NCBI GenBank assembly: GCA_030280995.1 | Contig: JASXTE010000001.1 | Span: 162,501 to 226,500 of the forward strand | Direction of reading: 5' to 3' | Source: Hemileia vastatrix | Taxonomy: Eukaryota > Basidiomycota > Pucciniomycetes > Pucciniales > Zaghouaniaceae | Length of the DNA: 64,000 nt | Shown here: positions 32,007 through 44,429 of the stretch, piece after piece | How the letters are laid out: each line of letters opens with the position of its first letter | Numbering within the stretch: the stretch's first letter is position 1 | The notes under the pieces: generated by a model | Told to the model about the DNA's origin: nothing | Seen by the model: only the letters and a program-made list of their open reading frames with translations | The model's database searches: none | Program-made: the position numbers and the translations under genes

Positions 32007-32234
32007 TGAACGTTTTTAAGTAAGTTATTTTATTTAAGAATTGTTATATTTTCAATTGATTTTCATTGATCAACTTAAATTAATAAATTATTATTTAAAT
32101 AAGTTTCTTCAAAAAATACTGTGCATTGAGTAGACTCATGGAATGATTTTTTCTGGCTTCCATTCAGTTATCCTCACACTTTCACTATGTTTTCAATATA
32201 GATCCATTATTATTTGTGTGATACTTCAAGTGAA
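32007..32234. other. AT-rich sequence without gene
   Basis: No coding potential or repeat recognised between the Harbinger fragment and the MITE end. Confidence 0.6.
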
Positions 32235-32328
32235 AGTTCAGTATTACTTCAGTCTGAGTTCCATCTGACTTCCATCTGACTTCAAGTTGAGGACTTGCTA
32301 GCAAGTCCCCCCCAAATAATGTGTGGTG
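32235..32328. mobile_element. right end of a CACTA-type MITE (truncated)
   Basis: Contains the subterminal CTGAGTTCCAT-type repeats, the palindrome GGACTTGCTAGCAAGTCC and the terminal ...TGTGTGGTG. The left half is missing. It belongs to the same variant as 57060-57154 (CCCCCCAAATA before the terminus). Confidence 0.8.
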
Positions 32329-33718
32329 TGATTCTTGCAAATCTAAAAGGAAAATATGTGACAGAGACCCCAGCTATCCAATACCTCCACCTTCACCTTC
32401 CCATAAATTTTTTTTCAGATCTCCTACCAGGCCACCAGAACTTGGACCTGCTTCCTCTTCTTTATCTTCTGCTCCTTCCAAAAAATCATGCTGTTCTATT
32501 CCCAAAACACTCCCTAAAAGACCTGCTTTATCTACTCAAGAATCTGCTTTTACCTCAGCAAATTTAGCCAAATAAGCTTCAAAATTAGCTCCCAGGAAGC
32601 CCGCCTGCCTTTCCAGAAAGTAAAAATCAGGCTCAAAACTCCCAAATTCAGCCAGATAACATCCAAAATCCACCATTAAACACCAACAACTCTACGCAAC
32701 AACCTCCTAGTGCTCCCAGAGAAATGCGTACACACACAAATTCTTCCTCAGACAACCCCAAAAATTCCAACATCTCTAGAAGGCCTGACAGAGGACCTCC
32801 TGAAAACACCAGAGCACGCAACACTGCTCCTAAACAAAATCTCCTGTTCAACTGAGAAGAACTAACTACACCTCTCCTCTGGCTGCCAATTATTCCTCTG
32901 ATAGTTCCCTTTCTTCTAGATCTTCATCTAGAAAATCACAATCAGCTTCCAGATCACCTTTTCCTGGTCCTTCCTTCAACAACCCTGGTACTCCACCACC
33001 AGTGTCCAACCCAACTGGGCCAAGCAATAATAATATCCACAACAACAACAGCAGCCCTTCTGCTCCAACCAGGCCATAGGAATGCCCTCCTTCTAGTCCA
33101 TCTTCCCAACATCATTTAGAGAATGATCATGAGAATCTATACCTCCATCTGTTTGATCCTTCTTCAACATCCATTCAACATTCTTCAACAGTCCAGATTC
33201 CAGCTGCATTCAAATTTGAAGTGCTCTCAATCTGTAAGTACTAAATTAATAAATCCAATTTCTTTAACAGAAAACAATTACTGATCAAATTCTTCTGTAT
33301 AGTTGGAACCCCCCCTCCTGAAACTACAATTGGGATTGGCCAACCTGTAGAAACTACCTTAGCACTGGATTACACCAACATGAAACAAAACCTAATAATG
33401 ATGTGTTCAAAAATGCTCAAGGCCTTTTCTCTCCACGGTACATTGAATGAGTTTGAAAAGAATCTGAGAAAACAGCTCCTTGATTACCACTAGAAGATGT
33501 CTAGAATAATCAAGCACACTTTCCAACAATCTATCCCCACTTCTTCCACTTTTTCCCAAAATTTACCTTCTACTCTGGTCCCTGGCCATTACAACCCATA
33601 TACCCTTTCCAGCCTCATACATCACAAAGAACACAGTTCTTCCTCCAATCCTAATCAAAAGCAAAAACCCCACCATAATCCGGACCAACCGCCGGAGGCT
33701 TCTTCTTCCAGACATTAA
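32329..33718 (+). pseudogene. antisense gene AS1 of copy C, 5'-truncated
   Basis: Homologous to AS1 of copy B: it begins at CDSCKSKRKICDRD directly after the MITE terminus, so the start and first cysteines are gone. It continues through Pro/Ser/Asn-rich sequence with several stops. The intron 33234-33302 (69 nt, GTAAGTAC...TAG) is at the same codon and phase as in copy B. Exon 2 encodes GTPPPETTIGIG... through a TAG near 33490 and ends DQPPEASSSRH. It keeps the 10 bases missing from exon 2 of copy B. Conserved splice signals in two copies support AS1 as a real spliced gene of the family. Confidence 0.75.
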
Positions 33719-34380
33719 AATAATAATAATAAAGAAATTAATAATTCTCTAACTAGAAAGAACAATAATAATTAACAGATATAAAAAAAATTTGTTTATT
33801 TTTATTTATTTATTTATTTTTTTTTATTATTTTATTTTTTATTTTTTTATTTTTTTAAACTACTAACATACTAAAAAAGCTTAAAAATAAATAAATAAAC
33901 AAAATTAACTAAAAATATGAGAGCTGAAAAAAATTAAAATGAAATGAATAATAATAATAAGATGAGATAAATAATAGTTACAAATGGTATCCCCCAGCCA
34001 ATTGATGAGCTGATCCCCTGATACCTTACCCACATCCAAGTACACCTTAATGTGGATACACCTTTAAATAATTTTAAATGAATTGAGATAAAATAAATTA
34101 ATATAAATAATATAAATAAAGAGAATATGAAATAAATAGAAATCAAAGAAAATAATAAAAAATGAGATAGAGAAAAAAAAATAGCATTGCTCGGCCAATT
34201 GATGAGCCTTTCCCCACCAATGCTTGCCCACATCCAGGTGACCCTGATATGGTGACACCATATAATATAATTTTGTGATTTTTCCCTCTTTATATCCTAA
34301 TAACTCCCATAAAGAGATTATAAGAAAAAAGAAGAGAAAAAAAAGAAAATAATCTAAAACTACCATCAAACACAACCATA

Positions 34381-34630
34381 CACCACACAATATAGGGGGA
34401 AGACTTGCTAGCAAGTCCGCAACCTTGGACCCAAACTCAACACAGATTGAACACACATTGAGCTATTTACAAAGGAACCATAAAATCAGGGATGAACACC
34501 ACTCAGCAGAACAGTTTTAGGTGGGTGTTCAAGTAGAGTTCAGTATGGTTTCAGTATGAGTTTGGTCTGAGTTTCATCTGAGTACAGGTTGGGGACTTTC
34601 TATCAAGTCCACCCCCTATATTGCGTATTG
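34381..34630. mobile_element. CACTA-type MITE, full copy 2
   Basis: 250 bp, starting CACCACACAATATAGGGGG, with flanking ATA duplication (34378-34380 and 34631-34633). The left palindrome GACTTGCTAGCAAGTC is intact; the right one is mutated. Confidence 0.85.
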
Positions 34631-35111
34631 ATAGACAAAAAATTAAGGAAAAGAAAAAGATAAAGTCCAGTCTAAGTAAATGATAACTGGGTGGGCTCCC
34701 TTCAATAAGTAAAAATGATGGGAGACCACCAGTGATCCACCACTAAAACCAAAGAAGCAAGTTTAAATTCATAGTGGATTTGAAACCTGAATAACAAAAA
34801 CTAGAACTAGTATTCAACTAGGAAAAACAAAATACTTGAAACAGACATTTTGGAGTAACTGTTCACAGAGCTTCCAGCTCATCAGTTACCCCCACACTTT
34901 CCAAAATAAAATCTAGAAGAACCCCCCTGGGTACCTTCTAACAAAAACACCAAATCCAACACATTAAGCCAAAACCAATAAGCGTGAAGAATCCGGCACT
35001 TGAAGACCAAAAGAATTTCCAGTTTAAAGTCATAGAGGACTAAAACCTGTGAAAAGAAACAAATATTAGGGTTCAGCCAAATTAAGAGAAGGGGTTAGAA
35101 TCAGACAATAT

Positions 35112-35152
35112 GGGGTAACTGCTGATAGGGCAGCCAGCCCATCAGCTACCCC
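35112..35152 (-). other. stem-loop module in copy C
   Basis: On the minus strand the outer stem is GGGGTAGCTG / CAGTTACCCC (one G-U pair), and the inner stem is GGGC / GCCC where copy B module 2 has GAGC / GCTC, a compensatory A-T to G-C change. Confidence 0.6.
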
Positions 35153-35199
35153 CACACTTTCAAAAATCAAATCTAGAAGCCCCACCCATGGGTACCTTC

Positions 35200-36008
35200 T
35201 GTCACGCGCCACGTGACACTCGAGGCAAAAGCAGCTCATTAAATCAATAATACAGAGGTCTAAATCCATACTCGAAGCACAGAAAACAATTCTACATAGC
35301 AACTGCGACTTTCCTTTGTGTACTAACTATTCAACCACGCTAGTCTAAACTTTAAATCTAAATTAGTCAATCTCTCAATAGTGTGTTTTAGTCTTTTCCT
35401 CAATAAGCAACACACAGCACAATAGTTAATGTAATAGTCCGCTAAAAGGTTTATTAAGTATCTTTGGGTTATTAAAAGTGGTAGTGAGCATGGACGGGAT
35501 GGTTAGTGGAGTATTAAAGGGTTAACGGATGTTAGTGAGGAGGGTCCAGGTGTAATGGGTGTATTTTGGTGGTCTGTGATGTGCGGAATGATGGATGGGT
35601 ATGGGGTCAATGCAAGGAGGAATAATGAATATAAAAGGGGTTGGATTGTGGTTTGATATTTCTTTAGAATTAGATTATAAAATGTATATATAGTTAATAG
35701 TGGTAAAGCTTCAGGTTAAATCATTATTATTGTATCTTTCCTTATTTTTCTCAGTAATCATTTCTAAATCCTAAATCTTTGATTATTGAGTTTCCAACCC
35801 TTTGTGAGATCTTAAGAATATTAATATTATCTTTAAATTATATTAGAATTCTTATCAAACGTATCTCAAAGCAGTAGCTCTTCCATCAAGTCGTCTTCAA
35901 ATCATTTCCTCGAACATTTCCTCTGTGCTTCAAAGAAGTTTCTAAACTAATCTCCTCATCTCACTTCCAGGAACACCCTTGACCTTGTGCATAGGTCGTC
36001 CGGTGACA
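35200..36008 (+). mobile_element. solo LTR-like insertion, family F
   Basis: 809 bp beginning TGTCACGCGCCACGTGACAC and ending CCGGTGACA. It is inserted in the 3' region of copy C, where copies A and B are uninterrupted. The flanks CCTTC (35195-35199) and CTTTC (36009-36013) form a 5-bp duplication with one mismatch. A diverged second copy lies at about 44430-45146 on the minus strand. No coding capacity. Confidence 0.75.
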
Positions 36009-37013
36009 CTTTCTAACAAAAAAAAGTTTCCAACAGAACAGATGCACAGCATCAACAAAAACCAAAATTAAAAAATGGTCCATAGTTTATCTTCATTGCG
36101 GAGTCAATCTTCTTCACTTCTAATTCCTCTTGGGTAAAATCTCTTCACCTAATCAGAAGCCACTCTATTCTTTAAGAATGCACCATCTAACTCCTACAAA
36201 ACATAAGAGCCTCCAGACACCTGATATCTGACTCTGTAAGGTCCATTCCATCTGTCAGCAAACATTTTTCCCCACTGACTCTCCAAACTTCTATTATACA
36301 CCAAAACCAAACAACCAGGTTTCAAGGGATTTCTGAGTCTATGAGACAACTTCTTGTCCCAGTATCTGACTGATTGATTTCTTATCTTCATCAATCTAGG
36401 GTATGCCTTCTCTTGACATTCCGCTCAACATTCCAACTGTTGCATCCTGGCACAGAGCAAATCTTCTGTTAAGCACACATAATCCCAATCAATTCCAAGA
36501 TAAGAGACAGCTTCCAAATCTACTGGAAGAACAGCTTTCTTCCCAAAAATTAATTCATAAGGGGAATAGCCAGTTGTCCTTTTCACAGTGACTCTATTAG
36601 CAAATAACACCAAGGGTAAATAATGCCTCCATTTTTCAGCACTATCCCCACACATTTTCACCAAAGCAATTTTGATAACTTGATGGCCTCTTTCAACCAT
36701 GCCTTCAGCTTCAGGATAATAAGGTGTGGCCACTCTGACTTTAAAACCAATACTTGCCACAGCTTCTTTAAATTTGGCTCCAAACTCTGGCCCACCATCA
36801 ACAGTCACCAACTTTATCAACCCATACCTAAATACCCATTCTTTCTTAAAAAATTCTGCCACATTTTTGGAAGTCAAATTAACCAGAGGCACCTCCTCAA
36901 CCCAACCAGAAAAATCATCCCTGGCAAAAATCAAGTATTTATACCTGCCCTCTTTGATATGGGCAGCATCCAGACTAACTCTTCCAAAACCCGTTGACTC
37001 TCCAGTAGCACAG

Positions 37014-38230
37014 TGTAGACTGTTCTAAGGTACTAAGCAGTAGACACAATGTGAGATGGGTTGGTTCTCCTCTTCAATTTCTAAAAAGAAGCGCCTGCCA
37101 CTCTTATTTTTAAAGACAGTGCAATAATGTGTAACACTAATATTTGATTAGAAAGTTTATAAGATGAGAGATCAGTTTTAGATATCAGGAAAAACAAGTA
37201 TTACTATCTGGATATTTCTATTCTTAATAAGCGCTAATATCCACAGCCACTGCCTCTTGAAGCACTCTCTTTGAATATTTCTCATTATAGCAATAAAATA
37301 ACTCTAATAATATTCAATCCTACTAAATCTATATATTCCTTCTATGTTTCACTCTTTCACTTATGCTATATGAAATTCACACACAGACGGACAAATGATA
37401 AAAGACTCAGAAATATCTCTAATTTACTATTCTATATCTCTCTATATATTCTACCTTTTTAAAAAAGACTCCCTATCTTTATCAAATAGTCCTCCTTTTT
37501 ATATTTTTCCAGTACTCAAGACACAGTTCCCTAGTGGATCTCCAGCGCTGGCTCTACCGCCACATTAGTAAAAAAATAACTAATCTATTATTAAACTACG
37601 TACACTGCTTGTAACAACTACGGTGCCTAAAACATACCCTATGATTACTAACACTAGTATTAACTTGTTTCACTCATACTCCACATATGCGCTTTTGACT
37701 ATACCTTTGTTATGTTTCAGCGCTACTTTCAGCTTTGACCCATTCTAATGCTGATCCTAGTCGCCTTGACTCTTGGGTAGTTTTGTGATTGAGTCCCCAC
37801 TCTCCTTTCTTTAATACTAAGTTCATAGTTCTGACAATTCACTTAACTAGTTAGCCTCCTTTATTACCTGTTTCAGTAAGTTACCCAACTAGACGCGGTA
37901 CAGTATACTATGCACTTGAGTTGTCCTTAAGCTATAACTCTTTCCTTAATGCGTAAAACATCATTATTAGAAAGTCCAAATCCATACTTTTTAGCGCTTT
38001 ACAGTCCTAAATCAATAACACACAATTCACCATTGTGCAGCACATCTTGCTGCAAAATCTGAGCGCACAGACCCTCAATCCTTTTCCACGCTTCCATTTC
38101 CTTTGTTCTTTGAAACACAAAAATACATATTATATCTTAGCACTACCTACTGCGCTAACTTCCTTTGTTCTTCCTGGACTACGTGCGCTGATTGGTCTAA
38201 AATTATGCTACCTGGGAGGGGCTTACCACA
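37014..38230 (+). mobile_element. solo LTR-like insertion, family E (copy E1)
   Basis: 1217 bp, TGTAGACTG...TTACCACA, inserted in the integrase of copy C. The flanks ACAG (37010-37013) and ACGG (38231-38234) fit a short duplication, since copy B reads ACGG here. A partial copy, minus strand, abuts the LTR of copy C (43277-43948). No open frame of note. Confidence 0.7.
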
Positions 38231-38920
38231 ACGGCCAACCTCTTTAGGTTTCAAGTGACTTCATCTTTGAAATTCTTCACAAGATTGAACCCAACCCTTC
38301 ACAGCCAACTTCCTACCTGGCCACCATAATCTATCTGCTACTCTTCTATAAGTCTCCCCAAAGACTCTATGACCAAGGTCTTCATGCAAAGACTTCAACA
38401 CCAACTCTTTACCCTTCTTCTGAGTCACCACTACATCAGGATTTGGATTCCTCCTCCTTATCAACCTCCTTCCTGACACATGAAAGCCAGGAGTCTTCTT
38501 CTTGATTGCCACCCAAGTATCATCATCACAAATATCCAGCTTCTCCAAGGTTAACAGATATTCAACCAGAATAAAATAAACCCCAGTCTTACCCCAGGTC
38601 TCATCTTCAAAATCCACTAAAACAACATCCAAGGGTACCACCCTGTCATCAAAATATCTAGTGTACACATGAGAAACGCGACCAGTCCATCCAGGGAACC
38701 AATCCCTAAACTTTGGTGCATCCTTTTCCTTCCACTGAATCTTAAGAGAATTCAGTTCACTGACAAAAACTTCATTCTCTAATATCAAGCCATCCCAAAA
38801 AAATTGCCCCATCTTCATCATAAAAACATCCAGATCACCAGAATCAAGATCAGAACCCGCCAGTTTAACCTCTTGGTGGAGGAGCAAACAATCTTCCAGT
38901 TAAGCCTAATGGGGGGGACC

Positions 38921-39265
38921 AAAAATTGATCTTGCTGATCTTCTTCCTTTAAAAATTTGTGCAGTTTAACCTCTTACTTGAGGCCCAAAAATTGATCTTG
39001 ATGATCTTTTTTCTTTAAAAATTTGTGCAGTTTAACCGCAAGCTGGAGGCTCAAAAATTATTCTTGACAATATTCTTTCTTCAAAAATTCGTGCAGTTTA
39101 ACCTCATGCTGTAGGCCCAAAAATTAATCTTGATGATCATCTTTCTTTAAAAATTTGTGCAGTTTAACCTCATGCCGGAGGTTTAAAAATTGATCTTGAT
39201 GATCTTCTTTCTTCAAATTTTGTGCAGTTTGACCTCATGCTTGAGGACCAAATATTGATCTTGCT
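38921..39265 (-). repeat. 66-bp tandem repeat in pol extension of copy C
   Basis: About five units with exact 66-bp period (for example AAAAATTGAT at 38921 and 38987, then AAAAATTA at 39053), each encoding a 22-residue DQFLxLQHEVKL-type unit on the minus strand. Copies A and B have two units. Confidence 0.85.
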
Positions 39266-39762
39266 GATATTCACAAAAATGATTCTTTTCTTCTTTTTTG
39301 ATTATCTTCAGATTTTTTTCTTGATTTTCTTCATTTATCTTGAAATTTTTTTTTCTTTTCTTGAGTTTTCTTCCATCCTACAAAAATAACCAGGGGTTTC
39401 CCCAATGCTCACAGACGTGGCCAAGGTAATGTTTTTGAAAGTCATAGAAGAAACCCTAGCGGTGCAAAACTGGGAGGACTTACTTTTAGACCCCAATCGC
39501 ACCACTCCACAGCTTTTCCGCATACCTTTAAATAAAGATATATAGCCAATCTTCTTTTTTGAACTTAAATTAAAAATAATTGAAAATCTTGAGAGAGAAC
39601 ATATACTTGACAAAAAACATGAAGAATACTTGCAGAGAAGAGAAACATTAAAATAAGAAAGTTGAAAATCAACTTGGTATATCTCCAAGGGAGCTGACCT
39701 ACTACAACCTGGGATATCCTCATCTTTGGGAGAGGTTGTAGCACTAGGGAAATCAGCCCTCA

Positions 39763-42124
39763 TCACTCTGAAAAAGACAGACTCTCACTAGAGCCTGAGC
39801 CAGACTCCAAAAAACCAGAGATGGAACCCACTTCCCTTCTCCTACAACAATCCATTCACTGGCACATTGAATACAACCCAGGCCTGGTCTCCCAACCATC
39901 ATCTCCAGGAGATGACAACCTCATGTGAAGCCTTCTTTCATCTTCACTGGTCAACTCCAAACTGATAACCAATTCTTGCTTGAAAATCCCTCAAGAATGG
40001 TCCACCCAAAACAGCTTTTACATTACCTTTGGCAATGTAAAAATGAACCTTCTTTGAGGCTCCACCAACATCCAGATTCACAAATTCAGCTTTCCCAATC
40101 AACTCAGTGACATGGCCACCTATCCCTCCCAAATTTCCACCAATTCCTGTCTTGATGGGGAGGCCCAGATGAGTAGCCTCAAACAAAGAAATCAGGTTAA
40201 GCTGAGAACTTGAATCAACCAATGCCCTAACCTCCCTGCCATTCAGAGTGACATTGACATAACCCAGAGGAGCAGAAAAATGAGTCTTTGACCCCTCACC
40301 AAACTTCTCAGAACAATCAAAATTGTTTTCCACCTCCCCAGAAGAGACCCTTCTCCTTGTAAACAACTTTTTTTGTCTATCAGCCAATGCAGGACTGATA
40401 GCATACAATTCCCCATAAGAAAGGGAAGCCTGACCCTGATTCATCCTTTCCAAAACAGAGTCCATAACATTAGATTGGCCAGAAACTACTAGCCTCTCAA
40501 TGTGAGCCCTTAGCTTCACTACCTTTGTCCTAGAAAATTCTTGAGGACCAGAACCACCAACAGATTTACCATTAAGAGGAATCAAACCAGATCCCACACC
40601 AGAAACTCAAACTACAGCAGGCTTTGGCAATGAAGCCAAAGGGACATCCTCCTCAGATTCATAATCAACATCCATAGGCATTGGCTCACCATTCATGTCC
40701 AATGCACCAAAACTAGGGGGGCCCATATCAGCAATCCCCTTCTGCATCTTGTACAGCTACTCTTTTCTGTAATTCTTCCTAGCTGCATTCAGCTTAGGAT
40801 CCACCTTTGAAGCCTTGGGCTTTGTTTGGGCCTGAGAACTGCATTTATGCCTTCCCACCTTTCCCGCTTCTACATCATAAGCACCAGCTAAGCATTCACC
40901 ACTTGACTGTCAACCACAAGAATACAACTCCAATCCACAAAAGGAAGTAAAAAAAGAGACCTTATTAACCTCCTTCCCTTTTCCCTTGACATCATCATCT
41001 GCCTTAGCAGAAGACTTCCCCTTATTGGGAATCTCCTCAAACCTTGGCCTCCTCTGATTGAGACCACTCCTTCTCCTGACCAAATCAACAGGTGCCTGCC
41101 CCTCACTGGGCTTCACAAATGAACCATCAGGGAACTTGAGCACCCTGCGATAAAACTCCACCTTTCCCTCTGAAACATCTCTGTTCAGAGCCCAACAATC
41201 ATTGGACTTGTGCCCCCTCCTGCTGCAATAAGAGCACACCCAAGGATCACTCCTACCAGCCCTCCTATTAAAATTTCTAGGCTGAGAAGGAGCCTTATTG
41301 GCCTTCTTAGCCTCCTGAACAAAAATATGTAGCTTTTTTGTCAGATCAACCAACTGCTCCACCACTGGTTACCTTTCCTGTTTGGGAACCTTCACCATAT
41401 TATTCTCTTCCTTCTTCACTCTATTCTCCTCTTCAGCCAAAGCCTCACTGACTTTTCTGACAAATTTGGCACACCCATCCTGATAGGTGTCCACAGCCAA
41501 TAACTTCTAATGGGCCTCCACAGCCTTCTTCACCTTGTCCAAGGCAGGCAACTTCATTTCCCCATTGAAAAGAGTCTTCATCAAGTCCTTCCTTGAAAGC
41601 TCGTTCAACACATCCATCCTGAAATCTCTAGCCAAGGCAGACCAAAAAACATCCTTGGCAGAATTTTTATGTGCCAGGTCCTCCACTTTCACCAAATATT
41701 CCACCACAGGATCAAACTGTAGCAGAAACTTCCTGTAACTATGCAAGTTACCAACACCACAATAAGACTTCCATTCACTGAAAAACTTGTTCAGATCCAC
41801 CATAGTGAGCCCAACACCCCATCTGTCCACCATCTCCCTACACAATAACTTCCAGTCCCTCTTCTTGTAGCCAGACATGGCCACAACCTCCTTCTCCACT
41901 GCCCTATCACCAGTGAAGAAAATAATCTGCTTCACCATGTCCAGGTAAGAAGCACCATCCACACCAGCAGAAGTTTCATACTTCTCCAGAAACCACTTCA
42001 CATCTTCACCATTATACTTGGTACCATCCCATGTTTTGATCCTAACACACTCCCTAACCATCACAGTAGGAGGACCCTCCCCCCCACTGACAGTCACCAC
42101 AGGAATAGAAGGCCCAGAAGCCAT
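39763..42124 (-). pseudogene. gag-protease of copy C, disrupted
   Basis: ATG 42124 (MASGPSIP) to TGA 39765-39763, which overlaps the pol ATG as TGATG. The slippery heptamer is mutated to TTTTTCA here. The capsid-like part is open 42124-41507 and the zinc knuckle CSYC...GHKSNDC is complete (about 41235-41190). The protease-like domain has VDSSSQLNLIS (Gly of the active-site triplet replaced by Ser, about 40215). It is interrupted by a few stops. Confidence 0.85.
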
Positions 42125-42163
42125 TAAAAGACAACAGAGATTCCAAAGAACTAGCAGGTTTGT

Positions 42164-42180
42164 CCCCATGTTGGGCACCA
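42164..42180 (-). other. primer binding site of copy C
   Basis: TGGTGCCCAACATGGGG on the minus strand. It differs from copy B at two positions, both CpG to TpG/CpA changes. Confidence 0.75.
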
Positions 42181-42184
42181 GAAA

Positions 42185-43276
42185 TGTAGACAATCCTATA
42201 GTACTAGCTATAGGCCTTGACCAAGGGAGTTGGAGAAAACCCAGAGAGAAAATCCAAAGTGAGATTTACCTGCTACAGTAAATTGGTTCCTGTTTACTAA
42301 AGCCCCTTTTCTAACACACTTGACTGCCTGATCAGCCAAGAAAGTAGTCTCTAGACAGACTACCAAACCAAAGAACTGAAATGTAAGCCAATTTCCACAC
42401 CAGAGAAAGCAATGATACTTGATGTAGGTTGAAAATCCACACCAGAGACAGAAATAATACTTGATATAGCTTGCAAGACTAAACCAGAGAAACCAGTTTC
42501 CAAGTTAAGTTAAATGAAGAACTCACCTTGCAACAAAGACAGCCAATTTTGGCCAAAAAAACAGTGAAAACTGATTGAGGAACAAGGATATCACCTCTGG
42601 ATGGTTTTATGATAATTAAAGTTGCCCCAAACTGTCTTATTCACTATGTACACACAGACCACTATATAAAAGCCCATGCACACCAACGAATTTGGCGTTC
42701 TTGAGCCCCAAATTGTATAAAACCCCTCTAGAAACGCTTTCCAGCCTTCTAGCACTGAGGCAGGTGGTCTGCCCAACATCGGGAGGCCCACCTGAGGCAG
42801 CTGGACCACCCTGAAGCCAAATAACCACCAAAAACCACCAAAAACCACCAAAAACCCCCAAAATACTTAGAAAAATATACTACGACTAATACAACCTTTA
42901 AAACACATAATTAGGCTATAACAACGTTGGGACATAAAATGTAGAGAAAAATTAGCTCATTCTAATGGTACTAAGCACTTAACCCTAAGACTTAAGGTTA
43001 GCCCGTAAAACACCAAAAACAAAATTAAACAGCTATCTTTTTAAATGAAAAATGAGAAATAATCCCATTAATACTTATAATCTGAAAAATGTCATCAAGG
43101 CATAAAATATAGAGAAAATGCAAGGCTATCTAATGGTATTACCTACATCCCCGCAGTCCCAATATTTGCTGAATAAATTCAGAAAGACACACAATTATTA
43201 AACAATGTCATTTAAGACATATCAAAAGAACACCAAATAGACCAACAAAGGGCTCCGCCAATGTTGGAAGACCACA
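42185..43276 (-). mobile_element. 5' LTR of copy C
   Basis: 1092 bp, homologous to the LTRs of copies A and B over its whole length, TGTGGTCTTCC at 43276 to TACA at 42185. The flank beyond 43276 is family E sequence. Confidence 0.9.
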
Positions 43277-43948
43277 TCGCTAATAGTAGTTCTTGTCTAG
43301 ATGTTTCAGGCACTATTAGAGCCAAGACTTATGCTTACAATTGTACATATACCAATGAGATATCTAGATATCGTTTTATATTCTTGTATAGCGCTAAACT
43401 TATGTAGGAAACCAAGTAGGGGAAAGGAGCTTAGGGGTAGGGCACTGAACATACAGGTGTATATAAACAACACTCATCTTTTAGAGAGAAGAAGAGTATT
43501 GTAGAGTATATATGTGTATAGACTACAGTATAGAGTGTAATAGATAAAAGAGAAATTAGATATATATATATATATTACATAACAGGTGTGCATACCAGAA
43601 GTAGCACTGTAGAGTTATTTTATTGCTACAGTAATGATAGTATTGAATAGAGCACTTCAAGAGGGAGTGACTGAGAACACTAGCGCTTACTGAGAATAGA
43701 TTTAGCAAACATATTGATTACTTATATTAGAATATATATTTCCCTTTTCATTAAAAAAATCCCTACAAATTTACTCTATTTTCCTCTCCAAAAAAGTTAG
43801 ATAACCATACTTATAATACATGCTTTCACTTTCTTTAAAATTAGAGTGGCATGCACTTCTTTTTAAATAGTTTTCTGTTTGGAAAGAAGAACCAACCCAT
43901 CTTAGACTTTTTCTATAGCTTAGTATTATAGAACTGTTTCTTTCTACA
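43277..43948 (-). mobile_element. partial LTR-like sequence, family E (copy E2)
   Basis: The minus strand from 43948 (TGTAGAAAG) aligns with the first ~640 bases of E1, for example the shared block AAGATGGGTTGGTTCT (43902) and GCGCT..CCCTCTTGAAG. It stops at the LTR of copy C, so copy C probably inserted into it and the remainder was lost. Confidence 0.7.
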
Positions 43949-44429
43949 AGGTGCTTCCTTTTCCAAAGCCAGAGAATCCTGGAGCTAGTCTGGAGATCAC
44001 CAGAGCTTTTACAGAGCTTGTATGGACCTCTGGACTCAATTAGAACCTTATAATACTAATAAAAAATATAGAAAAATTACAGAAAATAGAGCTACTTCTC
44101 CTTTATAATCTCAACAAATTTTTGCAGTCTGTGCAGCCCTATTCATCTAATAAAAAACCATTAAATTTAAGTAAGTCATGAAAAATCAAAAATAATCAAA
44201 AATACTTTTAAAATTATTACATAATAGAAGAAAAATAGTAAAAATTTCGCAAAAATTCCTAAAGATTCTTGAGAATTCTGAATTAAATTTCAATAAGCGT
44301 TTAGATCTATACTTGCATTTTCTGACCTTTAATTAATCATTTAATCTTTACTTGTAAAATTAACCCCTTTTTTAACTTTTTTAATTACTCATTCCCTTAA
44401 ATATATATCCATTATAAAATTTTATTGGC
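43949..44429. other. AT-rich sequence without gene
   Basis: No coding potential or recognised repeat. Confidence 0.6.

Larger units (their letters stand above)
33719..36103 (-). repeat. 3' internal region of copy C
   Basis: Equivalent to 18139-19394 of copy B, with T/A-rich low-complexity sequence, the two CATCAATTGGC-type segments (33985-34060, 34190-34255) and two stem-loop modules (34852-34892 and 35112-35152, 260 bp apart). It is interrupted by a MITE and by solo LTR F. No sense gene. Confidence 0.75.
36104..39763 (-). pseudogene. pol of copy C lacking RT and RNase H
   Basis: From ATG 39763 the N-terminal extension keeps one SKSSQLCTARV-type module and then 66-bp tandem units. At about 38920 it jumps directly to the post-RNase H linker (LLHQEVKLAGSD) and the integrase region, so RT and RNase H are deleted. 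The integrase is further split by E1 (37014-38230). Its zinc-binding CEEC has become CEEF. The D and E catalytic segments (TVDGGPEFG, VERGHQ) remain at 36810-36690. Stop TGA at 36106-36104. Confidence 0.85.
32329..43276 (-). mobile_element. LTR retrotransposon copy C (truncated, minus strand)
   Basis: Reading leftward from 43276: 5' LTR, primer binding site, gag, pol lacking RT and RNase H, 3' internal region with two stem-loop modules, and most of the antisense gene AS1 (here on the plus strand). It is cut at 32329 by a MITE end, so AS2, the polypurine tract and the 3' LTR are missing. Later insertions are solo LTR-like E1 (37014-38230), solo LTR-like F (35200-36008) and a MITE (34381-34630). 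Confidence 0.9.
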
